NCBI RefSeq assembly: GCF_010367455.1
Contig: NZ_WRPR01000043.1
Span: 20,267 to 84,266, forward strand
Reading direction: 5' to 3'
DNA from: Candidatus Laterigemmans baculatus
GTDB lineage: Bacteria > Planctomycetota > Planctomycetia > Pirellulales > Pirellulaceae
DNA: 64,000 bases
In this document: piece by piece, positions 8,365 to 20,284 of the stretch
Layout of the letters: each line of letters opens with the position of its first letter
Numbering within the stretch: position 1 is the first letter of the stretch
Notes under the pieces: model-generated
Databases searched by the model: none
What the model was told of the DNA's origin: nothing
Seen by the model: only the letters and a program-made list of their open reading frames with translations
Made by a program: the position numbers and the translations under genes

Positions 8365-11274
8365 ATGCGCCATCACCAGCTTTCAATTCTGCCGTGGATG
8401 GGCCTGCCGTGGATGGGCCTGTTCTTGCTCGGGCTGTTGGGGGTTGGAGTGTGGGGGGCCGCGCCGCCGGCCCGCGGCGACTCGCCGGCTCCAGGCCAAA
8501 CGCCCGACTATCTCGAGCAGATCAAACCGCTGCTGCTGAGCAAGTGCGTCAGCTGTCACGGTCCGCTTCGGCAGGAGGGCGGGTTGCGAGTCGATACCGC
8601 GGCGCTGCTGCTCGACGGGGGTGATTCGGGAGAGGTCGTCGTGGCCGAGGAGCCGGACCAGAGTTATCTGCTCGACCGCATCACCGCCGAACATGGCGAG
8701 GACCGGATGCCGCCGGAGAGTGAAGGCGAAGCGTTGACGGCCGAGCAGATCGAGCTGTTCCGTCGCTGGATCGCCGCTGGGCTTCCCGCACCCGAAGCGG
8801 AAGAACCGCTGCCTCCGCCCGAAGAGCACTGGGCCTATCAGCCAATCGAGCGTCCGGAAGTTCCACCCGCAGCCGCCGATCCTTTGGGCGAGCCGCGGAA
8901 TCCGATCGATCAGTTCTTGGCGATCGCGCACCAGCAAGCAGGCGTCACCGCGGCGCCGCGTGCCGACGCCGCCACGCTGCTCCGCCGCATCACGATGGAC
9001 TTGACGGGCCTCCCACCGCGGCCTGACGAGCTCGCGGAGTTCATGGCCGACGATTCCCCCGAAGCGTACGCCCGCGTCGTCGACCGGTTGCTCGACAGCC
9101 CGCGGTTCGGCGAGCGCTGGGGCCGGCACTGGATGGACGTTTGGCGGTACAGCGATTGGGACGGCTACAAAAACGAACTCCGTGGCAGCCAGCGGCACAT
9201 CTGGCACTGGCGCGACTGGATCATCGAGTCGTTGAATGAGGATAAGGGATACGACCAGATGATCCTGGAGATGCTCGCCGGCGACGAGCTGGCGCCGGAG
9301 GATCCCGACACGCTCCGCGCCACCGGTTTCTTGGCTCGCAATTATCATCACAGCAACCGCGATATCTGGCTCGACGCGACGGTCGAACATACGGCCAAAG
9401 CGTTCCTCGGGATGACGATCGCCTGCGCGCGATGCCATGACCACAAGTACGATCCAATCAGCCAACGCGAGTACTACGCGTTCCGGGCGATCTTTGAGCC
9501 GCATCGAGTCCGCTCCGACCGCATTGCCGGCCAGCCCAACGTGGCTCAGGACGCGCTGCCGCGAGCCTTTGACGCCGAGCCCGAGGCGGAGACGTATCTA
9601 TACATCCAAGGAAACGAGAAGCGGCCCGACAAAGAGCATCCGCTCGCTCCGGCGGTCCCGGCCTTCTTCGATCGCCCGCTCAGCATCGAGCCTGTTTCGC
9701 TACCGCTCCAGGCCTACTTTCCGGCCGCCGCCGAACACGTCGAGCGCGAGGATCTCGCAGCGGCCGCTCGACGCGTCGAGGCCGCCCAAAAAGCCCTCGA
9801 TGCGTTAGCTCCGGCGAAAGAGTCGAGCGACGAGCAAGCCGCGGCATCGAATGGGGAACTCGAACTCGCTCGGCTGAAGCTTTCGGCCGCCCGGGCCGCC
9901 GAGCAATCGCTCGCTCGCCGCTGGGACGCCGACCGCGCGAAACACACCGACCAGCCTGCAGAGGAAACGGAGCGACTCGCCGCCGCGGCGGCCACCGCCG
10001 AACGCCAAGCGAAGCTGTTGGAAGCCGAGCTGCAGGTCGCGGAGAAAGAGCGGGCGGCGGAGAAAGCCGAGCAAGCCGCACAGGCCGCTGCCGACAAACA
10101 AGTGGCCGCAGCCGACAAGCCGGCGGACGCAGCGGACGCAGCGGACGCCAAGAAGCAGCAAGCCGCAGTGGCCAAACTTCAGAAGGCGGCCGAACAGGCG
10201 AGCAAAGAACTCGCAGCGGCTCGCGAAGCCTTGACCGCAGCCCAAACCGCGGCAGGCGAAACCGCAACCGGTGAAGAGAGCCATGAGTACACGGCGGTGG
10301 GAGAAGCCTACCCGCGACAAAGCACCGGCCGACGGTTGGCACTGGCCCGCTGGATCGCCAGCCGCGACAACCCGCTCACCGCGCGCGTCGCGGTGAACCA
10401 CGTTTGGTTGCGGCATTTTGGGACGCCCTTGGTCGACCGCGTTTTTGATTTCGGGCTTGAAGCTCCCCGGCCTGCGCATGCGGACCTGCTCGACTGGTTG
10501 GCTGCCGAATTGGTCGATTCCGGCTGGTCGCTCAAGCACCTCCATCGGTTGATCGTCCACTCGCAAGCCTATACAGCCGCCTCGAGCGGGCTGGCAGTGA
10601 CTGAGCCAGTTGGACTGCGGCAATCGGCCAAGATCGATCCCGATAACCGTTTGTTCTGGCGAGCCAACACGCGGCGGCTGGATGCGGAGGTGATTCGCGA
10701 CAGCCTGTTTTTCGTCTCCGGCAGCCTCGACCTGACGCTCGGAGGGCCCGAGATTCCGGCCACCGAGGGTGAGACGGTACCCCGCCGCAGCGTCTATTTT
10801 CAGCATGCCTACGAAAAACAGATGACGATGCTGACGCTGTTCGATGCGGCCAGCCCCAACGAGTGCTACCGCCGCGGCTCGAGCATCCTTCCGCAGCAAG
10901 CGCTGGCTCTCTCCAACAGCACGGCGAGCCTCACCCAGGCCCGCCGCCTGGCCCGTCAGCTCTGCAGCGCCCCGATTGATGCCGCGGCAACCGGCGAGGA
11001 AGCGGGTGCCAGCGAGCCGCTGCTGCCGGCCGAGGCGTTCATTCGCGCGGCATTTGCCCGGGTGCTCTCGCGGCCACCGCGGGCCGCCGAGGTGCAACTC
11101 TGTCTTGAGTTTCTCGACCGCCAACAGCGGTTGCTGGCCGATCCCGCGCAGCTCACCGCCTCGGCGGGCAAGGCCGCTCCGCAGCTCGCTCCGGCGGAAG
11201 ATCCTGCGGTCAGGGCCCGCGAAAACCTGTTGCACGTTTTGCTCAACCACAACGACTTTGTCACCCTCCGCTAG
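8365..11274 (+). CDS. PSCyt1-DUF1549-DUF1553 secreted cytochrome protein
   Basis: This 969-residue protein has a long hydrophobic signal segment (residues about 10-38) and a PSCyt1 haem motif CVSCHG at 61-66. DUF1549 follows at about 180-400, including a second haem-like motif [14 protein letters not shown]1553 fills about 650-930 ([17 protein letters not shown]). Between the last two lies an Ala/Glu/Lys-rich stretch of about 180 residues (about 455-640), predicted as coiled coil, with short repeats such as AADAADA. It is followed 16 bp later by its DUF1501 partner, the usual planctomycete pair. The pair is presumed to act at the cell surface or periplasm. No substrate is established. Confidence 0.92.
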   Translation: MRHHQLSILPWMGLPWMGLFLLGLLGVGVWGAAPPARGDSPAPGQTPDYLEQIKPLLLSKCVSCHGPLRQEGGLRVDTAALLLDGGDSGEVVVAEEPDQSYLLDRITAEHGEDRMPPESEGEALTAEQIELFRRWIAAGLPAPEAEEPLPPPEEHWAYQPIERPEVPPAAADPLGEPRNPIDQFLAIAHQQAGVTAAPRADAATLLRRITMDLTGLPPRPDELAEFMADDSPEAYARVVDRLLDSPRFGERWGRHWMDVWRYSDWDGYKNELRGSQRHIWHWRDWIIESLNEDKGYDQMILEMLAGDELAPEDPDTLRATGFLARNYHHSNRDIWLDATVEHTAKAFLGMTIACARCHDHKYDPISQREYYAFRAIFEPHRVRSDRIAGQPNVAQDALPRAFDAEPEAETYLYIQGNEKRPDKEHPLAPAVPAFFDRPLSIEPVSLPLQAYFPAAAEHVEREDLAAAARRVEAAQKALDALAPAKESSDEQAAASNGELELARLKLSAARAAEQSLARRWDADRAKHTDQPAEETERLAAAAATAERQAKLLEAELQVAEKERAAEKAEQAAQAAADKQVAAADKPADAADAADAKKQQAAVAKLQKAAEQASKELAAAREALTAAQTAAGETATGEESHEYTAVGEAYPRQSTGRRLALARWIASRDNPLTARVAVNHVWLRHFGTPLVDRVFDFGLEAPRPAHADLLDWLAAELVDSGWSLKHLHRLIVHSQAYTAASSGLAVTEPVGLRQSAKIDPDNRLFWRANTRRLDAEVIRDSLFFVSGSLDLTLGGPEIPATEGETVPRRSVYFQHAYEKQMTMLTLFDAASPNECYRRGSSILPQQALALSNSTASLTQARRLARQLCSAPIDAAATGEEAGASEPLLPAEAFIRAAFARVLSRPPRAAEVQLCLEFLDRQQRLLADPAQLTASAGKAAPQLAPAEDPAVRARENLLHVLLNHNDFVTLR

Positions 11275-11290
11275 TTCGAGGCAACGACCG

Positions 11291-12754
11291 GTGAGTCCTT
11301 TTGAACCAACCCGTCGCGACTTTCTGTCGAATCTCGGCATGGGCTTTGGCAGCGTTGCGCTTTCGGCGATGCTTCACCGCGACGCGATGGCCGCCGCACC
11401 GGTGAGCCACGGTAATCATTTGCCGCTCGCGAGCGTTGCTCCCAAAGCGAAGAGCGTGATCTGGCTGTTCATGATCGGTGGGACCAGCCATCTGGAGTCG
11501 TTCGATCCGAAGCCGGCGCTCAACAAGTACGCGGGAAAAACGATCGACGAGACGCCGCACCGCGACGTGCTCAACTCGCCGTTTCTGAAGAACGAGCGAG
11601 TCGTCGCGTTTGACCCCAACAACGGCCACGTTCGCAACGAAATTTTTCCGCTGCAGACCGGCTGGAAGAAGCGGGGGCAGAGCGGGCTGGAGATCAGCGA
11701 CTGGTGGCCCCATCTGGGCGATTGCGCCGATGACCTGGCGATCGTTCGCTCGATGTGGACCGAGGACAGCAACCATGGGGCTCAGCTGCAGTTCCACACC
11801 GGGCGGCATCGCGTCGACGGCTTTTTTCCGACGATCGGCTCGTGGGTGAATTACGGGCTGGGCTCGATCAACGACAATCTGCCGCAGTTCGTCGTGATGG
11901 GGGACCCGATCGCCGACTGCTGTGGCGGACGAGAAGCGCACCGGGCGAATTACCTCGGCCCGCAGTACGACGGGATCCCGCTGGATGTTGATCCGGTCGC
12001 CCCGCTTCCCTATGCCCAACCACCGGGCGACGTTTACCGCGAGGAGCAGGCGGGCGAGTTCGAGCTGCTCCGCCAGCTCAACGGAGTGTCGGCCGAAGCC
12101 TATCCGGACGACGAAGCGCTCCGCGCCCGCATCCGCTCGTACGAACTGGCGTTTCGGATGCAGGCAGCGATTCCCGAAATCGTCCAGTTCAACGACGAGA
12201 CGCAGGTCACGCGGCAGCTGTATGGGCTCGATCAAGCGGAGACCAAGACGTTCGGCGAACAGATGTTGACCGCTCGGCGATTGGTCGAGCGGGGAGTGCG
12301 GTTCGTGCAGGTCTACCACGGCAACAATGGCGGGGCCGGGCAGTGGGACTCGCATAAGGGCCTCAAAGCGGGCCATTCGCGGCTGTGCCAGCAAGTCGAT
12401 CAACCGATCGCGGCTCTGCTGAAAGACCTCAAGCAACGAGGGCTGCTCGACGAGACGCTCGTCGTCTGGGCGACCGAGTTCGGGCGAACGCCGGGGTCGC
12501 AACTCGCCGACGGCCGCGACCACCATCCGTTCGGGTTCAGCGTCTGGATGGCTGGCGGAGGCATTCGCGGCGGCGTGGCCCACGGCCGCACCGATGAGCT
12601 TGGCTACCACGCGGTCGAGGACCGGCATTACGTAACCGACATCCATGCGACGCTGCTCCACCAGCTCGGACTCGACCCCCGCCAACTGACGGTCCCGGGG
12701 CGGAAGCGGCTCGAGAAGGACTTTGGCAGCCCCATCGAAGCGATCATCGCCTAG
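11291..12754 (+). CDS. DUF1501 protein (Tat-exported)
   Basis: From the GTG at 11291 the product is 487 residues. It opens with a twin-arginine signal ([22 protein letters not shown]), so it is probably exported folded. The family is alkaline-phosphatase/sulfatase-like in fold: [13 protein letters not shown] near the start, WDSHKG in the middle, and [11 protein letters not shown] followed by GRDHHP near the end, where metal ligands are expected. It is coupled to the upstream PSCyt1-DUF1549-DUF1553 gene. A longer frame upstream lies inside that gene and is not used. Its enzymatic activity is not known. Confidence 0.92.
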   Translation: MSPFEPTRRDFLSNLGMGFGSVALSAMLHRDAMAAAPVSHGNHLPLASVAPKAKSVIWLFMIGGTSHLESFDPKPALNKYAGKTIDETPHRDVLNSPFLKNERVVAFDPNNGHVRNEIFPLQTGWKKRGQSGLEISDWWPHLGDCADDLAIVRSMWTEDSNHGAQLQFHTGRHRVDGFFPTIGSWVNYGLGSINDNLPQFVVMGDPIADCCGGREAHRANYLGPQYDGIPLDVDPVAPLPYAQPPGDVYREEQAGEFELLRQLNGVSAEAYPDDEALRARIRSYELAFRMQAAIPEIVQFNDETQVTRQLYGLDQAETKTFGEQMLTARRLVERGVRFVQVYHGNNGGAGQWDSHKGLKAGHSRLCQQVDQPIAALLKDLKQRGLLDETLVVWATEFGRTPGSQLADGRDHHPFGFSVWMAGGGIRGGVAHGRTDELGYHAVEDRHYVTDIHATLLHQLGLDPRQLTVPGRKRLEKDFGSPIEAIIA

Positions 12755-12797
12755 CCCCGGTCAGGACTCGGGGAAAATGTCGCGAAACCGTGAGTGA

Positions 12798-13180
12798 AAT
12801 CAGCCGCCATGGGCTAGCGTCCGGTTATTCATGCGTTTGGATAAATGTGTTGCAAGTTCATGTGGTGTTTGAAGTTGCGACAGACCGTCGCGAGACAGTG
12901 GGTTAAATCAGCCGCCACGCGCTAGCGTCCGGTTCTCACTGCGTTTTCGGAAACCGGGGGCTAGCTCGGATTATTCATTCGCTTGCATAAATGCGCTACA
13001 AGTCCTTGTGGTGTTTGAAGTTGCGACGGACCCTCGCGAAACAGTGCGTTAAATCAGCCGCCACGCGCTAGCGTCCGGTTATCACGGCGTTTTCGGGAAC
13101 CGGGGGCTAGCGCCCGGCGGCTGATGAATAATCCAGGCTAGCGCCCGGCGGCTCACCCGAGGCTAGCGCGTGCGGCTCAG
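12798..13180. repeat. Cluster of composite intergenic repeats
   Basis: The 556-bp gap between the DUF1501 gene and glgX is mostly repeat. Left-arm copies of the palindrome (AATCAGCCGCC...GCTAGCGTCCGG) begin near 12798, 12905 and 13052. Between them lie about 85-90 bp linkers that resemble each other, with landmarks TTGCATAAATGC, TTGTGGTGTTTGAAG and GTTGCGAC. The third copy has a complete right arm ending GGCGGCTGATGA, then two more right-arm fragments. No credible gene is seen here. The last 130 bp before glgX hold its upstream region. Confidence 0.85.
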
Positions 13181-13310
13181 AAGGTTGAAGCGGCACACGC
13201 TTTGCTTTCCGCCTTGCGGTGGAGCTGAGACGGTGACTCCGGAGGACGTCTCGCCCCCGCATGCGGGATCCATCCCACGGAGAAGTCAGCAGCGTCGAAG
13301 GAAGCATTGG

Positions 13311-15567
<2,257 letters not shown>

Positions 15568-15575
<8 letters not shown>

Positions 15576-17364
15576 TTCCAACGGAATGCCTAGCACCACG
15601 CGCCCCGCCCACGGGGCGATTGTGACGGGCGAGGGTGTCCAGTTCTCGCTCTGGGCACCGCTCGCCGAGACGGTCGAACTGCTACTCGACTCGGGTCTTC
15701 GGATGCCGATGATCCCGGGCGAGGATGGGTTATTTGAATTGTTCGTAGAGCGTCTCAAGCCGGGAGCGACCTACCGCTATTGCCTCGACGGAGGTGAGCC
15801 CTTGCCCGATCCGGCATCGCGGTTTCAGCCCGAGGGAGTGCATGGTCCGTCGCAGATCATCGATCCGTCCGCCTACCCTTGGAAGGACGCGGCGTGGCAG
15901 GGCATTCCTCGGCAGGAACTCGTGTTCTACGAACTGCATGTCGGGACGTTCACCCCCGAGGGAACCTTTCGCAGTCTGATCCCGCGGCTGCCCTACCTGA
16001 AGGAGCTGGGGATTACGGCGGTGGAGTTGATGCCATTGGCCGATTTCGCCGGCCGCTGGAACTGGGGCTACGACCCGGCTGCCTTCTACGCTCCGTCGCG
16101 GGCCTATGGGACTCCGGATGACCTGCGGGCGCTAGTCGATGCGGCGCACGAGATCGGCTTGGCCGTCTTTATCGACGTGATCTACAACCACTTCGGCCCC
16201 GACGGCGCGTATGCGACGGCCTACGCGCCATTTCACTCCGAGAAGCACCACACGCCGTGGGGCGCCGGGATCAATCTGGACGACGTCCACTGTCGAGGCG
16301 TCCGCGACTTCTTCATCGACAATGCGCTGCATTGGCTCGGCGAATACCACTTCGACGGAATCCGTCTCGATGCGATCAACGCGTTGCAGGATGATAGCAC
16401 GCCGCACTTCCTCGCGGAACTTTCCGAAGCGGTCGATACGGTCCCCGGTCCCGAGCGGTATTTGATCGCTGAAGATTTCCGCAACCTTCGCACCGTGCTT
16501 CTGCCGCGGAGCGAAGGGGGCTATGAGATGGACGGCGTCTGGGCGGATGATTTTCATCATCTGATTCGCCACATGCTCGCCGGCGACACTCATGGCTACT
16601 ACGGAGATTATGTCGACTGCACGGCAGCGGACCTCGCGGTGACGATCCGCAACGGCTGGTACTACAGCGGACAACCTCAAAAACGGAGTGGGATTCCGCG
16701 GGGCACCGACGCAAGCGGATTGCCTTACGAGCAGTTTGTGTTCTGTATTCAAAACCACGATCAGATCGGGAATCGCGTCGACGGCGATCGGCTCCATCAT
16801 GAGGTGCCACTGAGCGCGTTTCGCGCTGCTTCGGCCCTGTTGCTGTGGGTCCCCCAAACGCCACTGATGTTCATGGGCCAGGAGTGGGCCGCGTCGACTC
16901 CCTTCCAGTTTTTCACCGACCATCACGACGAACTCGGGGTGCTGGTCAGCGAGGGGCGGAAGCACGAGTTCGAAGCGATTGCCGATGCGGACGAAGTCCC
17001 CGACCCGCAAGACCCCGAAACCTTCCAGCGCAGCCACTTGCTGTGGGAAGAGCGAGAGAAGTGGCCGCACCGGGGCATCTGGAATCTCTACCGAGACTTG
17101 ATCGCCTACCGCGGCCAGCTCTCGGGGGACGTGGAGGTCACGGTTCACAACGATCGAGCCCTCACGGTCCGCCGCGGCAACCGCTGGCTGGTCGTCGCCC
17201 TCGAGGGAGAGCAGTCACTGCCGTTGCCCCCGCCGCGGGCGGAGCTCGTACTTTCGACCGAGCAGGCCGAGTACGCCCGCGATGGTAAGCCGCCGCGCGT
17301 CGAAGGAGATTCGCTCTACCTGCCGGTTGCTGCAGCCGCCGTCTTCGCGATCGACTCTGACTGA
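15568..17364 (+). CDS. treZ: Malto-oligosyltrehalose trehalohydrolase TreZ
   Basis: This 598-residue GH13 enzyme releases trehalose from the maltooligosyltrehalose made by TreY. The N-terminal sandwich (GVQFSLWAPLAETVELLL) precedes the barrel. Catalytic Asp is in FDGIRLDAIN, Glu in YLIAEDFRN, and the third Asp in IQNHDQIGNR. The ATG at 15568 lies inside the glgX end, with AAGGAG 9 nt upstream, giving an 8-bp overlap that suggests translational coupling. A second in-frame ATG follows 18 bp on. The glgX-treZ-treY order supports the assignment over a plain branching enzyme. Confidence 0.94.
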
Positions 17365-17411
17365 AGCCCCGGCACTGAAGCTCCTTCCCCACGCCCTTCC
17401 GCTCCCCCCCA

Positions 17412-20165
17412 ATGACATCCCGTATGATCGCCAGCTATCGCCTCCAGCTGATCCCCGAATTCGGATTCTCCGAGGTCGCCGCACTGGTCCCGTACCTGAA
17501 GAAGCTGGGGATCAGTCACCTTTATCTGTCGCCGATCACCGAGGCTCGGGCGGGCAGCACGCACGGCTACGATGTGATCGATCACAACCGCATCCGCAGT
17601 GAGTTTGGGGGCCGCGAAGGACTGGAGAATCTGCTGCAAACGATCCGCGAAGCGGGTCTGCAGCTGATCTTCGACATCGTGCCGAACCATTCGGGAGTAG
17701 GGCCCCGCAATGAAGCCTGGCAAAACGTCTTGGCCTACGGCAAACACTCTCCCTTCGCTCGTTATTTTGACATCGACTGGGCACCGCTGGAGGAAACTTT
17801 ACAAGGCAAGGTCTTGCTCCCTTTCCTGGGCAAGACCTATGGCGAAGCGCTCGACGACGGAGAAATTCGTTTGTCCTATGAAGCGGGAAAGTTCTACGCC
17901 ACCTATTTCGAAAATCGCTTCGCTCTCAGCCCCGCGACCTACGCGGAAATCTTGGCCACTGCGCTTCCACACTACGAGCGAACGGAGGTCTATTTCGACC
18001 TCAAGGATTTGCAACAAACCTACGCCTCCCTCTCCCCGCAAGAGGTCGAGAAAGCAGAAATCGTTGGCCGGCGATTGGAGACGTTTGAGGAAAAGGTGTC
18101 GTGGCAAGAAACGCTCGACGAGTTCCAAGGAGCCAAGCTACACGAACTACTGGAGCGGCAATGCTGGCGGTTGGCTTACTGGAAAACCGCAGGGTATGAG
18201 ATCAATTACCGGCGATTCTTCGATATCAATGGTTTGGCCGCCCTGCGGATGGAGGATGATGAGGTATTCTGGAAATCTCATCGGCTGCTCGGAGACGTGG
18301 TCGCGGAAGAGGGAGTCGCCGGGGTTCGCGTGGATCACGTCGATGGGCTGTTCGCACCCCAAGCCTATTTAACGCGACTCAAGGAACTTGGCACGCGTCA
18401 GATCTGGGTCGAGAAGATCCTTGCACCGCGCGAAACGCTGCCCGACGGCTGGCCGGTCGAAGGCACGACCGGCTACGAATTCATGAACGACCTGATGAAC
18501 GTGCTGCTTCGTGGTGAAGGGCTGAAGGCGATCGAGCGGATCTACTTTCACTTTGTTCCCGATGCGGATTCTTATGAGGACGTTGTCCATGACAGCAAGT
18601 TGTTGGTGATCCGGTCGTCCCTCTCGAGCGAACTGTACCGCTTGGCCCACGAGCTGAACCTGCTCTGCAAGTCGGACTACCACACCCGCGATTTCGCTTT
18701 GGGGACGCTCCGCGACGGCGTTGCCGAATTGGTGGCAGCGCTCGGCCGCTATCGCACCTATCTTCCAGAAGAGGCTGAGACGGCTCGCGAAGTGGTGGAG
18801 CAAGCGGTCGGACGGGCCCGGCAACGGACGCCGTCGTTCGAGCCATCGCTCTACGATTTCATCGCCCGCGTGATCCTCGGCGATGTTCCCGAAGAGCTTC
18901 GCGAACGACAGCAGGCGTGGGTCGGCCGCTTCCAACAGTACACCGCACCGGTCGCCGCCAAGGGGGTCGAGGATACCGCCTTTTACCGCTACCTCCCGCT
19001 GGTGGCCTTGAACGAAGTCGGAGGAGAACCGCAGCTTTCTCCTCAGCCGGTACAGGCATTTCACTCGCATGCTCGCTTCCGGGCCCAGCGGTACCCCACG
19101 GCGCTCCTAGCGACTGCGACCCATGACCACAAACGGGGTGAAGATACCCGCGCTCGTCTGATCGCGCTGACCGAGATGCCCGACCGGTGGGAAGAAACCT
19201 TGCGCGAGCTGGTGCAGATCGGACAGAACTACCACGGGCTGCATGGTCCATCGCGATTGGACGAATATCTTTTTCACCAATTGCTGGTGGCGCTCTGGAA
19301 GGGGAGCACCCCGGAATCTCTGGAGGAGCGTCTCACGGCTTACATGCAGAAAGCCTCTCGCGAGAGCAAGCTGCGAACCAGTTGGAATAATCCCAACGAG
19401 AGTTATGAGAAAGATCTGGACAATTTCGTCCGGTCGATGCTCGCCGATGCGCGGACCGGTCCGGCGATCGAGTCGCTCTCCGCAAAGCTCGCCGACGAGG
19501 GGTTCTTCAATTCGCTCAGCCAAGTGGTGCTCAAGTTCACCTCCCCGGGAGTGCCCGACATCTATCAAGGCTGCGAATTGGCCGATCTGTCGCTGGTGGA
19601 CCCGGACAACCGCCGCCCGGTCGATTACGAACGACGCAAGCAATTGCTCGAGCACTTTCAGCCCTTGCTCGAAGAACCCCAGCGCGGCGCCGTCGCAGAA
19701 CTCATCGAGCAGCGGGACGAAACGGTCAAGTTCTATCTGACCGCACGCTTACTACGTCTCCGCGGGGAGTACCCCGAGCTGTTCGCGAGCGGGAGCTATC
19801 GCGCGCTCGAAGTCTGCGGTCCCGCCGCCGAATGCTGGATTGCTTTCGCACGAGAGCAAGGTGGTGCGGCGGTCGTCGTCGCCGTCTCGCGGTTTCCTTG
19901 CAACTGGCAGCAGCAACAACCGGCCGAGCTCCAGCTCCCAGCGGATCTGGCCGGGCGCCGCTGGACCGAGTCGCTCAGCGGCGCCCAGGTTTGTGGCACG
20001 GTCAAGGCCGAGAAGCAGAAGTGTGCAAAGGGTGCCGGGGGAAATGGTGCCGGGGGAAATGGTGGTGGTGGGGAAGATTCGGCCGAGCTCGAAGCCGGCA
20101 GCGTCGAGACGATCGACTTGACCGCGCTGGGGCTCCGCTGGGCCGTCCTCACGTCGGCCGGATGA
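17412..20165 (+). CDS. treY: Malto-oligosyltrehalose synthase TreY
   Basis: This 917-residue cytoplasmic enzyme isomerises the reducing-end alpha-1,4 bond of maltodextrins to the alpha,alpha-1,1 bond of trehalose. The start reads MIASYRLQL, then FGFSEVAALVPYLKKLGISHLYLSP, as in the family. Catalytic sites are in GVRVDHVDGL and IWVEKIL, and later markers are EDTAFYRY and ATHDHKRGEDTRARL. The start may be at 17412 or at the next ATG, 17424. A Gly/Asn-rich tandem insert (GAGGN repeats, about 20036-20076) interrupts the poorly conserved C-terminal beta domain. It completes the TreY-TreZ pathway, a route to a compatible solute. Confidence 0.95.
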   Translation: MTSRMIASYRLQLIPEFGFSEVAALVPYLKKLGISHLYLSPITEARAGSTHGYDVIDHNRIRSEFGGREGLENLLQTIREAGLQLIFDIVPNHSGVGPRNEAWQNVLAYGKHSPFARYFDIDWAPLEETLQGKVLLPFLGKTYGEALDDGEIRLSYEAGKFYATYFENRFALSPATYAEILATALPHYERTEVYFDLKDLQQTYASLSPQEVEKAEIVGRRLETFEEKVSWQETLDEFQGAKLHELLERQCWRLAYWKTAGYEINYRRFFDINGLAALRMEDDEVFWKSHRLLGDVVAEEGVAGVRVDHVDGLFAPQAYLTRLKELGTRQIWVEKILAPRETLPDGWPVEGTTGYEFMNDLMNVLLRGEGLKAIERIYFHFVPDADSYEDVVHDSKLLVIRSSLSSELYRLAHELNLLCKSDYHTRDFALGTLRDGVAELVAALGRYRTYLPEEAETAREVVEQAVGRARQRTPSFEPSLYDFIARVILGDVPEELRERQQAWVGRFQQYTAPVAAKGVEDTAFYRYLPLVALNEVGGEPQLSPQPVQAFHSHARFRAQRYPTALLATATHDHKRGEDTRARLIALTEMPDRWEETLRELVQIGQNYHGLHGPSRLDEYLFHQLLVALWKGSTPESLEERLTAYMQKASRESKLRTSWNNPNESYEKDLDNFVRSMLADARTGPAIESLSAKLADEGFFNSLSQVVLKFTSPGVPDIYQGCELADLSLVDPDNRRPVDYERRKQLLEHFQPLLEEPQRGAVAELIEQRDETVKFYLTARLLRLRGEYPELFASGSYRALEVCGPAAECWIAFAREQGGAAVVVAVSRFPCNWQQQQPAELQLPADLAGRRWTESLSGAQVCGTVKAEKQKCAKGAGGNGAGGNGGGGEDSAELEAGSVETIDLTALGLRWAVLTSAG

Positions 20166-20218
20166 GAAGCGTGTGAGATTCGGCAACGGCACCTGCCCAC
20201 TCGCGCAAAGGGCAGGGC

Positions 20219-20232
20219 GGCACCGGAGTTGC
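20219..20232 (+). promoter_or_regulatory. Candidate sigma-54-type promoter
   Basis: The stretch GGCACCGGAGTTGC has the GG-N10-GC spacing and a good match to the GGCAC / TTGC halves of a sigma-54 -24/-12 promoter. It lies about 52 bp before the ATG of the dihaem cytochrome gene. No enhancer site was identified. Confidence 0.3.
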
Positions 20233-20284
20233 TCTTGCATGGCCGCATCCCGCCGAATATGCCCCCACGCCTCGAGGTGCCCTA

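Noticed and set aside
8131..8376. In-frame 82-residue extension at the N-terminus of the propeller/cytochrome protein
   Set aside because: It overlaps the divergent DUF1549 gene and would bury the signal peptide; the ATG at 8130 opens directly with one.
9680..10342. Antisense frames within the coiled-coil part of the DUF1549 protein
   Set aside because: They are shadows produced by the GC-rich repeat codons, without a start context.
11261..12685. Long open frame antisense to the DUF1501 gene (474 codons)
   Set aside because: High GC opens frames opposite real genes; the product has no domain pattern, while the plus-strand product is a clear family member.
12755..12774. Terminator after the first DUF1501 gene
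   Set aside because: A CCCCG/CGGGG stem of 5 bp has no T-run and is too weak to call.
12798..13180. CRISPR or insertion-sequence remnant
   Set aside because: Copies are palindromic with conserved rather than variable spacers; no transposase fragment or target-site duplication could be seen.
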